Source: an uncultured Alsobacter sp. (GTDB lineage Bacteria > Pseudomonadota > Alphaproteobacteria > Rhizobiales > Beijerinckiaceae). Taken from it: a DNA stretch of 64,000 nt. How positions within the stretch are numbered: the first letter of the stretch is position 1; each line of letters opens with the position of its first letter. The position numbers were made by a program, and so were the translations under genes. The notes beneath the pieces were generated by a model. That model saw only the letters and a list, made by a program, of their open reading frames with translations, was not told the origin of the DNA and made no database searches. The stretch covers positions 62,001-126,000 of the forward strand of contig NZ_CAMFHB010000013.1 of the NCBI RefSeq assembly GCF_945952055.1, given 5' to 3'. Below, in pieces: positions 1 to 9,489 of this stretch.

Positions 1-879
1 GCGCTCGAGCCCGGACAGCGGCTCGGGCTCGTGGGCGAGTCGGGCTCGGGCAAGTCCACGACGGTGCTCGCCCTCATGCGGATGATCCGGCCGCCCGGTC
101 GCATCGCGCGCGGGCATGTGCGGCTCGGCGACGTGGACATGCTGGCCGCCTCGCCGAGCGAGGTCCGCCAGTCCCGCTTCTCGCGCATCGCCCTCGTGCC
201 ACAAGGCGCGATGAACGCGCTGAACCCGGTGCTCAGCGTGGCGGCGCAGATCGACGACCTGCTGCTGGCCCACGGTTCGGCAGAGGCCAAGACGGCGCGG
301 CGGGCCCGCATCGACGCGCTGCTCGACGGCGTCGGCCTGAAGGCGGAGACCGGCGACCTCTTCCCGCACCAGCTCAGCGGCGGCATGAAGCAGCGCGTCT
401 GCATCGCCATGGCGGTGGCGCTGTCGCCATCGGTGATCCTTGCCGACGAGCCCACCAGCGCGCTCGACGTGATCGTGCAGAAGCAGGTGCTGCGCACGCT
501 GATCGGCGTGCAGAAGCGGCTCGGCGCCGGCGTGATCCTCATTGGCCACGACATGGCGCTGATGGCCCAGTTCGCCCATGTGGTCGGCGTCATGTATGCC
601 GGCCAGCTGGTCGAGATCGGGCCGACCAAGGCGCTTTTCGCCGACCCGCGCCATCCCTACACGCGCATGCTGATCGCCAGCCTGCCGAGCTTCGAGCGAC
701 GCTTCACCTTCCGGGGCATCCCCGGCCTGCCGCCCTCGCTGGTGGACAGGCCGGAAGGCTGCCCGTTCCACCCGCGTTGTCCGCGGGCGGACGCCCGCTG
801 CCGCGTCGAGACGCCCGCCGAGCAGACCCTCGCGGACGGTCGGCGCGTGCGCTGCCACTACGCGACGGAGGTCGGGTGA
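1..879 (+). CDS. Peptide-type ABC transporter ATPase, DppD-like (5' end outside window)
   Basis: Cytoplasmic ATPase that would power an oligopeptide/dipeptide-family importer. The reading frame is already open at base 1, about 10 residues before the Walker A motif (GESGSGKS), so some 30-40 N-terminal residues are missing. The rest is complete: the ABC signature LSGGMKQR, the Walker B VILADEPTSALD, an H-loop in LIGHD, and the C-terminal oligopeptide-transporter extension with the Cys-containing segment CPFHPRCPRADARC. The stop overlaps the next ATPase start (TGATG), so the two are translationally coupled as in DppD/DppF pairs. The downstream oxidoreductase and rhamnose mutarotase-like genes suggest a sugar-derived substrate rather than a peptide; this is inference. 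Confidence 0.93.
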   Translation, partial: ALEPGQRLGLVGESGSGKSTTVLALMRMIRPPGRIARGHVRLGDVDMLAASPSEVRQSRFSRIALVPQGAMNALNPVLSVAAQIDDLLLAHGSAEAKTARRARIDALLDGVGLKAETGDLFPHQLSGGMKQRVCIAMAVALSPSVILADEPTSALDVIVQKQVLRTLIGVQKRLGAGVILIGHDMALMAQFAHVVGVMYAGQLVEIGPTKALFADPRHPYTRMLIASLPSFERRFTFRGIPGLPPSLVDRPEGCPFHPRCPRADARCRVETPAEQTLADGRRVRCHYATEVG

Positions 880-1691
880 TGGGGCTCATCGCGGCGCGCG
901 ACGTCAGCATGACCTTCGGCGGCTTCGGCCGCCCGGAGACCCATGCGCTCAAGGGCGTGAGCCTCGCCCTGCCGGACGAGCCGTCGATCGTCGCCGTCGT
1001 CGGCCAGAGCGGCAGCGGCAAGACGACCCTCATGCGCATCCTGCTCGGGTTGCAGGAGCCCACGGCCGGCACTGTGCTCTATCGGGGCGCGCCGCCCGGA
1101 GCCGATCCCGCGCGCTTTCGGCGCGAGGTCCAGGCGGTGTTCCAGGACCCCTTCGGCGTGTTCAACCCGTTCTACAGGGTCGACCGGGCGCTCGTGCTCC
1201 CGCTGATGCGCTTCGGGCTGGCGGGCAGCAAGGGCGAGGCGATGGATCTCGCGTCGCGCGGGCTCGAGGCGGTCGGACTGCGGCCGGCGGAAACCCTGGG
1301 GCGCTTCCCGCACCAGCTGTCCGGCGGCCAGCGGCAGCGCATCATGATCGCCCGGGCCCTGCTGCTGAAGCCACAGGTCCTGGTCGCCGACGAGCCGGTG
1401 TCGATGGTCGACGCCTCGCTGCGGGCCACCATCCTGGAGAGCCTCTGGAAGCTGAAGACCGAGCGCGGAATCTCCATCGTCTACGTCACCCACGACCTGA
1501 CGACGGCCTACCAGATCGCGGACCGCATCGTGGTGATGGTGGGCGGCGAGATCGTCGAGAGCGGCGCGCCGGAAGCGGTGATCCACAGCCCCTCGCATCC
1601 CTACACGAAGGCGCTTGTCGGTGCCGTGCCGCCGCCCGATCCTTCCGTGGACTGGGGGCTCGAGGACGAGACGGACGAGGTCGCCGCATGA
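879..1691 (+). CDS. Peptide-type ABC transporter ATPase, DppF-like
   Basis: Second ATPase of the same importer, 270 aa. Walker A GQSGSGKT lies at about residues 42-49, followed by the signature LSGGQRQR and Walker B VLVADEPVSMVD. The ATG at 879 overlaps the upstream stop by one base and gives a normal DppF-family N terminus; the frame stays open further upstream (a start at 777 is possible) but that would lie inside the first ATPase gene and add residues that look like no ABC domain. The C-terminal extension is short and lacks the Cys cluster seen in the partner. It overlaps the following amidohydrolase by four bases (ATGA). Confidence 0.93.
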   Translation: MGLIAARDVSMTFGGFGRPETHALKGVSLALPDEPSIVAVVGQSGSGKTTLMRILLGLQEPTAGTVLYRGAPPGADPARFRREVQAVFQDPFGVFNPFYRVDRALVLPLMRFGLAGSKGEAMDLASRGLEAVGLRPAETLGRFPHQLSGGQRQRIMIARALLLKPQVLVADEPVSMVDASLRATILESLWKLKTERGISIVYVTHDLTTAYQIADRIVVMVGGEIVESGAPEAVIHSPSHPYTKALVGAVPPPDPSVDWGLEDETDEVAA

Positions 1692-2536
1692 TCATCGACG
1701 CACACTGCCATGCGTGGGCGCACTGGCCCTACCAGCCGCCGGTGCCCGATCCGGCGAGCCGGGGCAGCGCCGCGCAGCTCCTGTGGGAGATGGAGCAGAA
1801 CGGGGTCGAGCGCGCCGTCGTCATCTGCGCGGGCCTGGGAGGCAATCCCGGCAACAACGACTACGTCGCCGAGGCCGCCCGAGCCTCCGGCGGTCGGCTG
1901 ATCGCCTTCGCGGATGTCGACTCGCGCTGGTGGGATCACCACCACGCCCCGGGCGCGCCGGCCCGCTTCCGGGCGGAGCTCGACCGGCTTCGCCCGATCG
2001 GCATCACTCATTACGTCGACGAGACCGCGGACCCCGGCTGGTTCCTCGGGGAGGAGGGCGATGCCTGCCTCGCCCTGCTGGAGGAGCGCGGCGTCGTCCT
2101 GAGCCTCGCCTGCGGACCCTTGCAGGTTCCCACCGTCGCGAAGGCCGCCGAGCGGCACCCCCGGCTGACGATCCTGCTCCATCACATGGGCCGACCCAGG
2201 GCCGGCGACGGCGCCGCGCTGCAGGCGGTGCTCGCCGGGGCGGCCCGGCCCAACATCCACGTCAAGGTCTCCGGCTTCGGCTACGGCGTCGAGGAGGGCT
2301 GGGCGTTTCCGTACGCGCCCATGCAGGAGGTGGCACGGGCGCTGCGCGACGCCTATGGCGCCGACCGGCTCTGCTGGGGCTCCGACTACCCGGTCGTGCG
2401 TAAGTTCATGACCTACCGCCAAAGCCTCGAGGTGGTGCGCAGCCTGTGTCCGTTCCTCGACCCGGCGGAACGGGCCGCCATCCTCGGCGGCACCATGGAC
2501 AGGCTGCTGACGCGCGCGAGCTCACGAGGGAGATGA
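1688..2536 (+). CDS. Amidohydrolase family protein (Amidohydro_2 type)
   Basis: TIM-barrel metal-dependent hydrolase of 282 aa. The N terminus carries the metal-binding D-A-H-C-H (His6 and His8); HHMGRP in the middle and CWGSDYPV near the C terminus supply the further His and the catalytic Asp typical of this family. Relatives hydrolyse lactones or amides or decarboxylate aromatic acids. The neighbours (deoxysugar-type oxidoreductase and mutarotase) make a sugar-lactone hydrolase, for example for a rhamnono- or fuconolactone, the most natural inference, but the exact substrate cannot be read from the sequence. The start overlaps the upstream stop (ATGA), and its own end overlaps the next gene the same way. 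Confidence 0.88.
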   Translation: MIIDAHCHAWAHWPYQPPVPDPASRGSAAQLLWEMEQNGVERAVVICAGLGGNPGNNDYVAEAARASGGRLIAFADVDSRWWDHHHAPGAPARFRAELDRLRPIGITHYVDETADPGWFLGEEGDACLALLEERGVVLSLACGPLQVPTVAKAAERHPRLTILLHHMGRPRAGDGAALQAVLAGAARPNIHVKVSGFGYGVEEGWAFPYAPMQEVARALRDAYGADRLCWGSDYPVVRKFMTYRQSLEVVRSLCPFLDPAERAAILGGTMDRLLTRASSRGR

Positions 2537-3591
2537 CGATGCCGCTCAAGGTCTCGGTGATCGGCGCCGGCTGGTTCGGCGCCCAGAACCACATCCCGGT
2601 CCTCGCCAGGCGCCCGGAGGTCGTGCTCGACGGCGTCTGCCGCCTGGGCGTCGCCGAACTGGAGCGGGTGCGCGCGCATTTCGGGTTCCCTTTCGCCAGC
2701 GAGGACTACCGCGAGGTGCTCGCCCGTCGCCCCGACGCGGTCGTCATCTCGACACCGCATCACCTCCACTACGAGCAGACCTGCGCGGCCCTGGCGGCGG
2801 GCTGCCACGTGATGGTCGAGAAACCCATGACGCTGGACCCGGCGCAGGCCTGGGACCTGGTTGCCCGGGCCGAGGCGGCGGGCCGCCATCTGGTGGTGGC
2901 CAACGGCTACCATTACCTGCCGCATCTGGATTCCATCCGCGAGGCGCTGGCGCAGGGCGCGGTCGGCACGATCGAGCACGTGCTGTGCACCTTCGTGTCG
3001 GCGACGCGTGCCGTGTTCGAGGGCGACGTCGGCATGAAGCGCTGGGAGACGACCTTCTTCCGGCCGGACGTGTCCACCTGGCAGGCACCGGGGCAGGGCG
3101 GCGGGTTCGCCTTCGGACAGATGTCCCATTCGATCGCGATGCTGCTGCTGCTCACGGGGCTCGACCCGGTGGCGGTCTGCGGGCGCACCGTCTCGAAAGA
3201 CGGGGTCGATCTCTGTGACGCGGCCGTGGTGCGTTTCGCCAATGGGGCCGTGGCGGCGCTCTCGGGGGCGGCCGCCATGCCGGAAGGGGAGCGGGGCATG
3301 CTGCGCTTCGTGATCACCGGATCGCAGGGCGTCATGGAGCTCGAGTTCGACCGCGACCGGGCCGTGCTGCGTCGTCTCGACGGCGGCCGGCGAGGCTGGG
3401 ACGTGGCGCCCGGCGCGTGGGTCTACGGCTGCGAGGGGCCGGTGAATGCGCTCGTCGATCTCGCCCTGGGGCACGGCACCAATCGCTCGCCGGGAACGCT
3501 CGGCGCCGCGACAGTCTCGATGATTGCGGCCCTGCTCGCCTCGGCCGGCGAGGGAGGGCGCGAGGTGCCGCTGGTGGGCGCTCTGTCATGA
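2533..3591 (+). CDS. Gfo/Idh/MocA family NAD(P)-dependent oxidoreductase
   Basis: 352-aa dehydrogenase. An N-terminal Rossmann motif (GAGWFGAQNHIPVL) is followed by the hallmark V-E-K-P loop (VMVEKPMTLDP), whose Lys is the family's catalytic residue, then the C-terminal alpha/beta domain. Such enzymes oxidise sugars or polyols (inositol, glucose, deoxyhexoses) with NAD(P). The ATG at 2533 overlaps the upstream stop (ATGA); an upstream in-frame ATG at 2446 lies within the amidohydrolase and is less likely. It ends with an ATGA overlap into the mutarotase-like gene, so all five genes from base 1 form one transcript. Confidence 0.9.
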   Translation: MTMPLKVSVIGAGWFGAQNHIPVLARRPEVVLDGVCRLGVAELERVRAHFGFPFASEDYREVLARRPDAVVISTPHHLHYEQTCAALAAGCHVMVEKPMTLDPAQAWDLVARAEAAGRHLVVANGYHYLPHLDSIREALAQGAVGTIEHVLCTFVSATRAVFEGDVGMKRWETTFFRPDVSTWQAPGQGGGFAFGQMSHSIAMLLLLTGLDPVAVCGRTVSKDGVDLCDAAVVRFANGAVAALSGAAAMPEGERGMLRFVITGSQGVMELEFDRDRAVLRRLDGGRRGWDVAPGAWVYGCEGPVNALVDLALGHGTNRSPGTLGAATVSMIAALLASAGEGGREVPLVGALS

Positions 3592-3917
3592 CCGGGCAGC
3601 GGGCGGAGGTTTTCGCGCTGCGCGTCCAGCCCGGGCGCGAGGAGGAGTATCTGGCGCGGCATTCCGCGATCTGGCCGGAGCTGGAGCAGCTGTTCTTCGC
3701 GAACGGCATCCGGCGCTACGAGATCCACCTGCACCGCGAGACCGGGCTGCTTTTTGCGTTCCGGCTGGTGGACATTGACGCCGACCTTGGCGCCATCATG
3801 GACCACCCGGTCATGCAGCGCTGGCGCGTGCACATGGCAGACGTGCTGGTACAGGACGACGGTCGGCCGGTCCGAGAGCTGCTGGAACGGATGTATGTGT
3901 TCAATCCGCCGGGCTAG
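3588..3917 (+). CDS. L-rhamnose mutarotase-like protein
   Basis: 109-aa protein of the RhaM/RhaU family (dimeric alpha/beta barrel). It shows the family pattern of an early F-A-L-R-V-Q-P-G strand, the E-Y-x-x-x-H segment (EEEYLARHSAIWPEL) with its conserved His and Trp, and a closing R-M-Y-x-F-x-P. These enzymes interconvert anomers of L-rhamnose or related deoxysugars (L-fucose). It is the last gene of the ABC transporter/dehydrogenase operon and is the strongest hint that the operon handles a deoxyhexose. The start at 3588 overlaps the previous stop by four bases. Confidence 0.88.
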   Translation: MTGQRAEVFALRVQPGREEEYLARHSAIWPELEQLFFANGIRRYEIHLHRETGLLFAFRLVDIDADLGAIMDHPVMQRWRVHMADVLVQDDGRPVRELLERMYVFNPPG

Positions 3918-3927
3918 GACCGTCTTT

Positions 3928-4248
3928 TCAGAAGCCGCCAGGCTCCTCGTTCAGGAGGGTTTCGTAGTCCCTTCCGCCGTAGAAGACGCGACCGATGACG
4001 ACAGTGTCGCCATCGACAATGAAGGCGATCACGACCCGCCGTTCGAAGCTGACGATCCTCAAGCCCGCGCGGATGTCATCTCGCTGGTGGCCACGAAGAG
4101 TTAACGTGGCGAGGCCCTGACAGAAGGTGCGAATGCGTCTGAGATACCCGATCGCGACAGCTGGATCGCCTCGCGCGTCGCGAATGTAGGCGTAGAGAGC
4201 ATCGAGGTCGCGTTGGGCCGCAGGCCTGAGAACGACGTGCTTAACCAC
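3928..4248 (-). CDS. ParE/RelE-family toxin
   Basis: 106-aa toxin of the RelE/ParE superfamily: it opens with V-V-L-R-P-A-A-Q-R-D-L and Y-I-R, then the typical V-I-G-R-V-F-Y-G-G-R-D-Y near the C terminus. ParE toxins poison DNA gyrase; RelE members cut mRNA. The C-terminal FYGGRDY favours ParE. It overlaps the antitoxin gene by eight bases at its 5' end, the usual antitoxin-first order. It is convergent with the mutarotase-like gene, with only 10 bases between the stops. Confidence 0.88.
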   Translation of the reverse strand: MVKHVVLRPAAQRDLDALYAYIRDARGDPAVAIGYLRRIRTFCQGLATLTLRGHQRDDIRAGLRIVSFERRVVIAFIVDGDTVVIGRVFYGGRDYETLLNEEPGGF

Positions 4249-4510
4249 GGCGACGCGCTTTTACGTCCTGCGCCGCTTGTTTCTCCAGTCGGGCGAAAAC
4301 GTCTTCCAGTGGCCTGTCCGGACCTTCTTCTTCAAACGCCCTATTGATGTCGCGGCTCAAAGCTGCAAGGCGCTCGGCGCGCGTCAGTTCTTGGTCCTCC
4401 AGGAGACGAAGCCCAGCCCTAACGACTTCGCTAGCATTCTGGAATCGTCCCTCGGCGATCTGTCGAGCAATGAAGATATCGAAATGCTCCCCAAGGCTGA
4501 CGTTCGGCAT
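4241..4510 (-). CDS. ParD-family antitoxin
   Basis: 89-aa ribbon-helix-helix antitoxin: the N-terminal M-P-N-V-S-L-G strand binds DNA as a dimer and the acidic C-terminal tail wraps the toxin. The pattern I-A-x-G-R-F-Q-N-A-S-E-V-V-R-A-G-L-R is diagnostic of ParD. The start at 4510 matches the family; an in-frame ATG seven codons earlier (4531) is possible. As in other ParDE pairs the antitoxin should repress its own promoter; a small inverted repeat sits upstream near 4544-4554. Confidence 0.9.
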   Translation of the reverse strand: MPNVSLGEHFDIFIARQIAEGRFQNASEVVRAGLRLLEDQELTRAERLAALSRDINRAFEEEGPDRPLEDVFARLEKQAAQDVKARRRG

Positions 4511-4541
4511 TGGCAGGCTCCTCGCTGGCATCGCATCGCGA

Positions 4542-4556
4542 TCACATTTGATGTCA
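4542..4556 (-). promoter_or_regulatory. Candidate parDE operator/promoter region
   Basis: An inverted repeat ACAT-TTG-ATGT (4544-4554) overlaps a TTGACA-like -35 hexamer read on the minus strand (4557 to 4552), upstream of the parD start. No good -10 hexamer is visible at the expected spacing, so this is a candidate only. Confidence 0.3.
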
Positions 4557-4610
4557 ATAGATAGCACAGTGAGGTGCCTGGCGAAAGTCAGGTGCCCGCC
4601 TGCTCGCGGC

Positions 4611-6239
<1,629 letters not shown>

Positions 6240-6374
6240 GCGATCCTCCCTCGCGGGGCCGGCTGTGCGGCCCTTGTCCCGACCATCATAGCGCGCCGCC
6301 CGCGCTCCGCCACAAGGACGGCGGCGCGGCGCTTGCAAGTGCGGGCCCCGGACCCTTAGTTTGACCGCGTATGC

Positions 6375-6869
6375 ATGGATCTCGCTTTGTCTCAAGAGAC
6401 TGTTCCTTCCCCCGGCGCCGGCGCCAACCCCGATGTCCTCAGGACGTGGTTCCGCTTCCTGCGCCTGCATCAGCGCATCACGGCGCGGGCCGCGGCGGAG
6501 TATCGGCGGATCGGGCTGTCGATCCCCCAGTTCGACCTGCTGTCGACGCTCTCCGAGCGCGAGGGAATCAGCCAGCAGGAGGTGGCCGAGCGCCTCTACG
6601 TGACGAAGGGCAACGTCTCCGGTCTCATCGACAGGCTGGCGGCCCTGGGCTTCGTGGAGCGGCGGGCGCTGCCCAACGACAGGCGCTCCTACGCGCTCTT
6701 TCTGACGCCCGAGGGGCGGGCCATCACCGAGCGCGGGCTCGCGCTGCAGCGCCGGCTCGTGGCGGCCACGCTCGGCAGCCTGCCGGCGAGCGACCTCATG
6801 GCGCTCGATCCCATCCTCGTGCGCTGGCGCGACGTGGTGCGGGACCTTCCCGATACGCCTGAACCGTGA
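6375..6869 (+). CDS. MarR family transcriptional regulator
   Basis: 164-aa winged-helix regulator. The recognition-helix segment (SQQEVAERLYVTKGNVSGLI) and the wing with the D-R-R-S signature (ALPNDRRSYALFLTPEG) are clear. It lies 135 bases from, and divergent to, the acyl-CoA ligase and 19 bases upstream of the nitroreductase, with which it probably forms an operon. MarR proteins are usually repressors released by an aromatic or CoA-linked ligand; which neighbour it controls is not shown by the sequence. Confidence 0.9.
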   Translation: MDLALSQETVPSPGAGANPDVLRTWFRFLRLHQRITARAAAEYRRIGLSIPQFDLLSTLSEREGISQQEVAERLYVTKGNVSGLIDRLAALGFVERRALPNDRRSYALFLTPEGRAITERGLALQRRLVAATLGSLPASDLMALDPILVRWRDVVRDLPDTPEP

Positions 6870-6888
6870 CCGGGAGGCCGAGACGCCG

Positions 6889-7584
6889 ATGACGCCGACG
6901 CAAGCCGTGGACGAGGCGATCACGTCGCGTCGGTCCATCCGGTCCTTCCTCGACACGCCCGTCGACCGCGCCACGGTGGAGGAGATCCTGGCCGTGGCGA
7001 GCCGGGCCCCCAGCGGCACCAACATGCAGCCCTGGCAGGCGATCGTCCTGACGGGCGGGGCGCTGAAGGATTTCGGGCGGCAGCTCGAGGCCCACGCGCT
7101 GCGGGGGAATCTCGGGGAGTCCGAGTGGCGATACTACCCGGACAAGTTCCACGAGCCGTTTCTCTCGCGCCGTCGCAAGGTCGGCTGGGACCTCTACGGC
7201 GTGCTGGGCATCGCCCGTGGCGAGACGGAGAAGATGGCCGCGCAGCACGCCAGGAACCTGACCTTCTTCGGCGCGCCGGTGGGAATGATCTTCACCATCG
7301 ACCGCCTGCTGCAGATCGGCAGCTGGCTCGACTACGGCATGTTCCTGCAGAACGTGATGACGGCGGCGCGGGGCCGGGGGCTCGACACCTGCCCGCAGGC
7401 GGCCTTCGCCCCCTACCACAAGGAAATCCGCCAGCTGCTGGCGATCCCCGAGAGCCACCAGGTCGTGTGCGGCATGGCGCTCGGCCACGCGGCGCCGGAT
7501 GCTCCGGAGCACCGGTTCTCCACCGATCGCGAGCCGCCGGAGGGTTTCACGCGCTTCGTGGACGCGTTGCCGGGTTCGTTGTGA
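6889..7584 (+). CDS. Nitroreductase family protein
   Basis: 231-aa FMN-dependent oxidoreductase. The N-terminal S-R-R-S-I-R-S-F and APSGTNMQPW segments form the FMN-phosphate site typical of NfsB/PnbA-type nitroreductases, and the length is normal. Such enzymes reduce nitroaromatics or quinones with NAD(P)H; some relatives act as dehalogenases or dehydrogenases. Start chosen at the first ATG after the MarR stop. Convergent with the cupin gene on the other strand. Confidence 0.88.
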   Translation: MTPTQAVDEAITSRRSIRSFLDTPVDRATVEEILAVASRAPSGTNMQPWQAIVLTGGALKDFGRQLEAHALRGNLGESEWRYYPDKFHEPFLSRRRKVGWDLYGVLGIARGETEKMAAQHARNLTFFGAPVGMIFTIDRLLQIGSWLDYGMFLQNVMTAARGRGLDTCPQAAFAPYHKEIRQLLAIPESHQVVCGMALGHAAPDAPEHRFSTDREPPEGFTRFVDALPGSL

Positions 7585-7610
7585 GCGGCTGAAAGTCAGG
7601 CTGACATCTG

Positions 7611-7660
7611 CAACTCTCTCCGTCCTGGCCGGGCCAAACCCGGCCATGACGGCGGAGAGA
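7611..7660. repeat. Intergenic palindromic repeat family A, half copy
   Basis: Stem GGCCGGG, loop CCAAA, stem CCCGGCC, flanked by CGTC/GACG and CTCTC/GAGAG. It is one arm of the larger two-armed element found at eight other places. It lies between the convergent nitroreductase and cupin genes, where it could also stop transcription. Confidence 0.7.
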
Positions 7661-7673
7661 TCGCAGGTCGATC

Positions 7674-8579
7674 TCACTCCGGCATTGGATAGTCGGCGGC
7701 GTTCAGCACCCACCCGGGCTTCTGCGAGAAGTCGATGCGGGGCGGGGTGAAGATGTCGACGAGCTGGTTCACGCCGGGGTCCATGCCCCGCGTGGTGTGG
7801 ATCGCCGGCGGCGGGATCACGGCGACGGAGGGCGTGCCGCAATACTCGTGCTCGTCGTTGCGCCACATCTTCATGTTGGGCGTCCACGGCCAGCGCAGGT
7901 GATGGATGAACGCCCCGCCGACGGACAGCGAGTACTGCTCGAAGTCGTCGTGATGGTGGGGCGACAGCTTGGTGATGTCGCGCGGGCCGACCTGCGGGGC
8001 GAGATAGTTCACCATGAAGGTGGTGCAGCGCCAGATGCGGCCGAAGCGGCCGGGCTCGTCCGGGACATCCAGCGTGTAGGAGCGGATCTTGAACCCGTCC
8101 GGCGGGGTCGGCCAGGCCTGGAAGGCCGGGATGTTGTGGTGCGGCGCGGCGTACTCGGACGCATTGGAGCAGGCGTCGGCGAGGTCCTTCGAGCGCGTCG
8201 TGAACATGCGGATCACGCGCCCGCCCTTGTCCACCGTGATGGTGCTGTCGCCGGGCGGCACGAAGGTCACGGTGTAGCCCTGGATCGTCTTCCGCTGGCC
8301 GCCGGCCTCGACCGTGACGGTGACGTCGGCGTCGGGCAGCAGCAGCACCCACTCGTCGACCTGGCCCTTGCGGGTGAAGCGGGCGCCGTTGGCGACCTCC
8401 GAATAGGCGATGACGCCGTTCTGGCCGCGCATGAGCCAGGTCTTCTCGCCGTCCTTCGTGACGGCCGGCTCGTTCTCGTAGAAGCGCACATAGTCGGCGG
8501 GCGAGTAGGCGGTGAAGACCGGTGCGGCCTTGGCGGCGGCGGAGGCGAGGCTCGCGCGGGGGTCGGACTTGTCGTACAT
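7674..8579 (-). CDS. Cupin-like protein of unknown function
   Basis: 301 aa with no clear named family. It appears bicupin-like: an N-terminal half with beta-strand periodicity (about 50-125) and a C-terminal half containing H-H-H at 208-210 followed by Glu214, the arrangement of a cupin metal site. It has no signal peptide or membrane segment. It is the last gene of the LIV-type transporter operon, 16 bases after the permease gene, so it probably acts on the imported compound, for example as a metal-dependent dioxygenase or isomerase. The specific reaction is unknown. Confidence 0.7.
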   Translation of the reverse strand: MYDKSDPRASLASAAAKAAPVFTAYSPADYVRFYENEPAVTKDGEKTWLMRGQNGVIAYSEVANGARFTRKGQVDEWVLLLPDADVTVTVEAGGQRKTIQGYTVTFVPPGDSTITVDKGGRVIRMFTTRSKDLADACSNASEYAAPHHNIPAFQAWPTPPDGFKIRSYTLDVPDEPGRFGRIWRCTTFMVNYLAPQVGPRDITKLSPHHHDDFEQYSLSVGGAFIHHLRWPWTPNMKMWRNDEHEYCGTPSVAVIPPPAIHTTRGMDPGVNQLVDIFTPPRIDFSQKPGWVLNAADYPMPE

Positions 8580-8595
8580 GGCAGACCTCGGTCGA

Positions 8596-9489
8596 TCAGT
8601 GGCCCTTCGAGCCCTGCAGGGCGGCGAAGATGCCGGACGGGAAAAGGAACAGGACGATCAGCAGCACGGAGAGCGCCGCGACGTTCTTGAAGCCGGCGCC
8701 GAGCAGCACGATGGCGAGGGCCTGGAGCACACCGAGCAGCACGCCGCCCGCGAGCGCCCCGGCGGCGCTGCCGAAGCCGCCGATGATGGCGGCGATGAAG
8801 CCGTTGACGCCGAAGGGCGTGCCGATGTTGTAGGCGGTGACCTGCATCGGCGTGACGAGGATGCCGGCCACCGCGCCGAGCCCGGCCGACAGCGCGAAGG
8901 ACAGCATCAGCATCCGCGACACGGGAATGCCGAGCAGCGCCGCCGCCTCGCGGTTCTGCGAGCAGGCGCGCAGCGCCCGGCCCGCGGTCGTGCGGGTGAA
9001 GAACAGCCACAGCAGCACGACCATCAGCGAGCCGCAGCCCAGGATCCAGAAGAGCTGGTAGCTGATGGCGATGGAGCCGAGCTTCAGCGGCCCCCCGAGG
9101 GTGAACTCCGGATAGGTGCGCGGCTGGTCGCCGAGCGTCAGGATGGTGAGGCGCTCGATGGCGATCTGGGTGGCGAGCGTCGCCAGGATGATGGCGAAGA
9201 GCGCCGCGCCGCGGTCCCACATCGGGCGCACCACGAGGAACTCGATGGCCAGGCCTGCAAGCGCCACGATCGGCACCGTGAGCACCGCGGCGACGATCAT
9301 CGGCAGGCCCAGCTTCGACAGCAGCGCGTGGCACACCATGCCGCCCAGCATGACGAAGACGCCCTGGGCGAAGTTCACGATGCCGCTGGCGTTGTAGATG
9401 ACGCAGAAGCCGATGCCGACAAGACCGTAGATGAGGCCGACGCCGACGCCGTTGACGAGGCTCTGCGCGAACTGGACGAGGTCAGGCAT
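8596..9489 (-). CDS. LIV-type ABC transporter permease (LivH-like)
   Basis: 297-aa inner-membrane permease with about eight hydrophobic segments. The LivH-type openings V-N-G-V-G-V-G-L-I-Y-G-L-V and N-F-A-Q-G-V-F-V-M-L-G-G are present, as is the cytoplasmic loop with R-A-C-S-Q-N-R-E-A-A-A-L-L-G that contacts the ATPases. It pairs with the LivM-like permease at 10272-11264. Its start lies inside the end of the LivG-like gene (8-base overlap). Confidence 0.93.
   Translation of the reverse strand: MPDLVQFAQSLVNGVGVGLIYGLVGIGFCVIYNASGIVNFAQGVFVMLGGMVCHALLSKLGLPMIVAAVLTVPIVALAGLAIEFLVVRPMWDRGAALFAIILATLATQIAIERLTILTLGDQPRTYPEFTLGGPLKLGSIAISYQLFWILGCGSLMVVLLWLFFTRTTAGRALRACSQNREAAALLGIPVSRMLMLSFALSAGLGAVAGILVTPMQVTAYNIGTPFGVNGFIAAIIGGFGSAAGALAGGVLLGVLQALAIVLLGAGFKNVAALSVLLIVLFLFPSGIFAALQGSKGH

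Noticed and set aside
777-878. Upstream start for the second ABC ATPase
   Set aside because: The added residues lie within the first ATPase gene and are not ABC-like; the overlapping ATG at 879 is standard coupling.
6240-7025. N-terminal extension of the acyl-CoA ligase frame
   Set aside because: It runs antisense through the MarR gene; the family N terminus begins at 6239.
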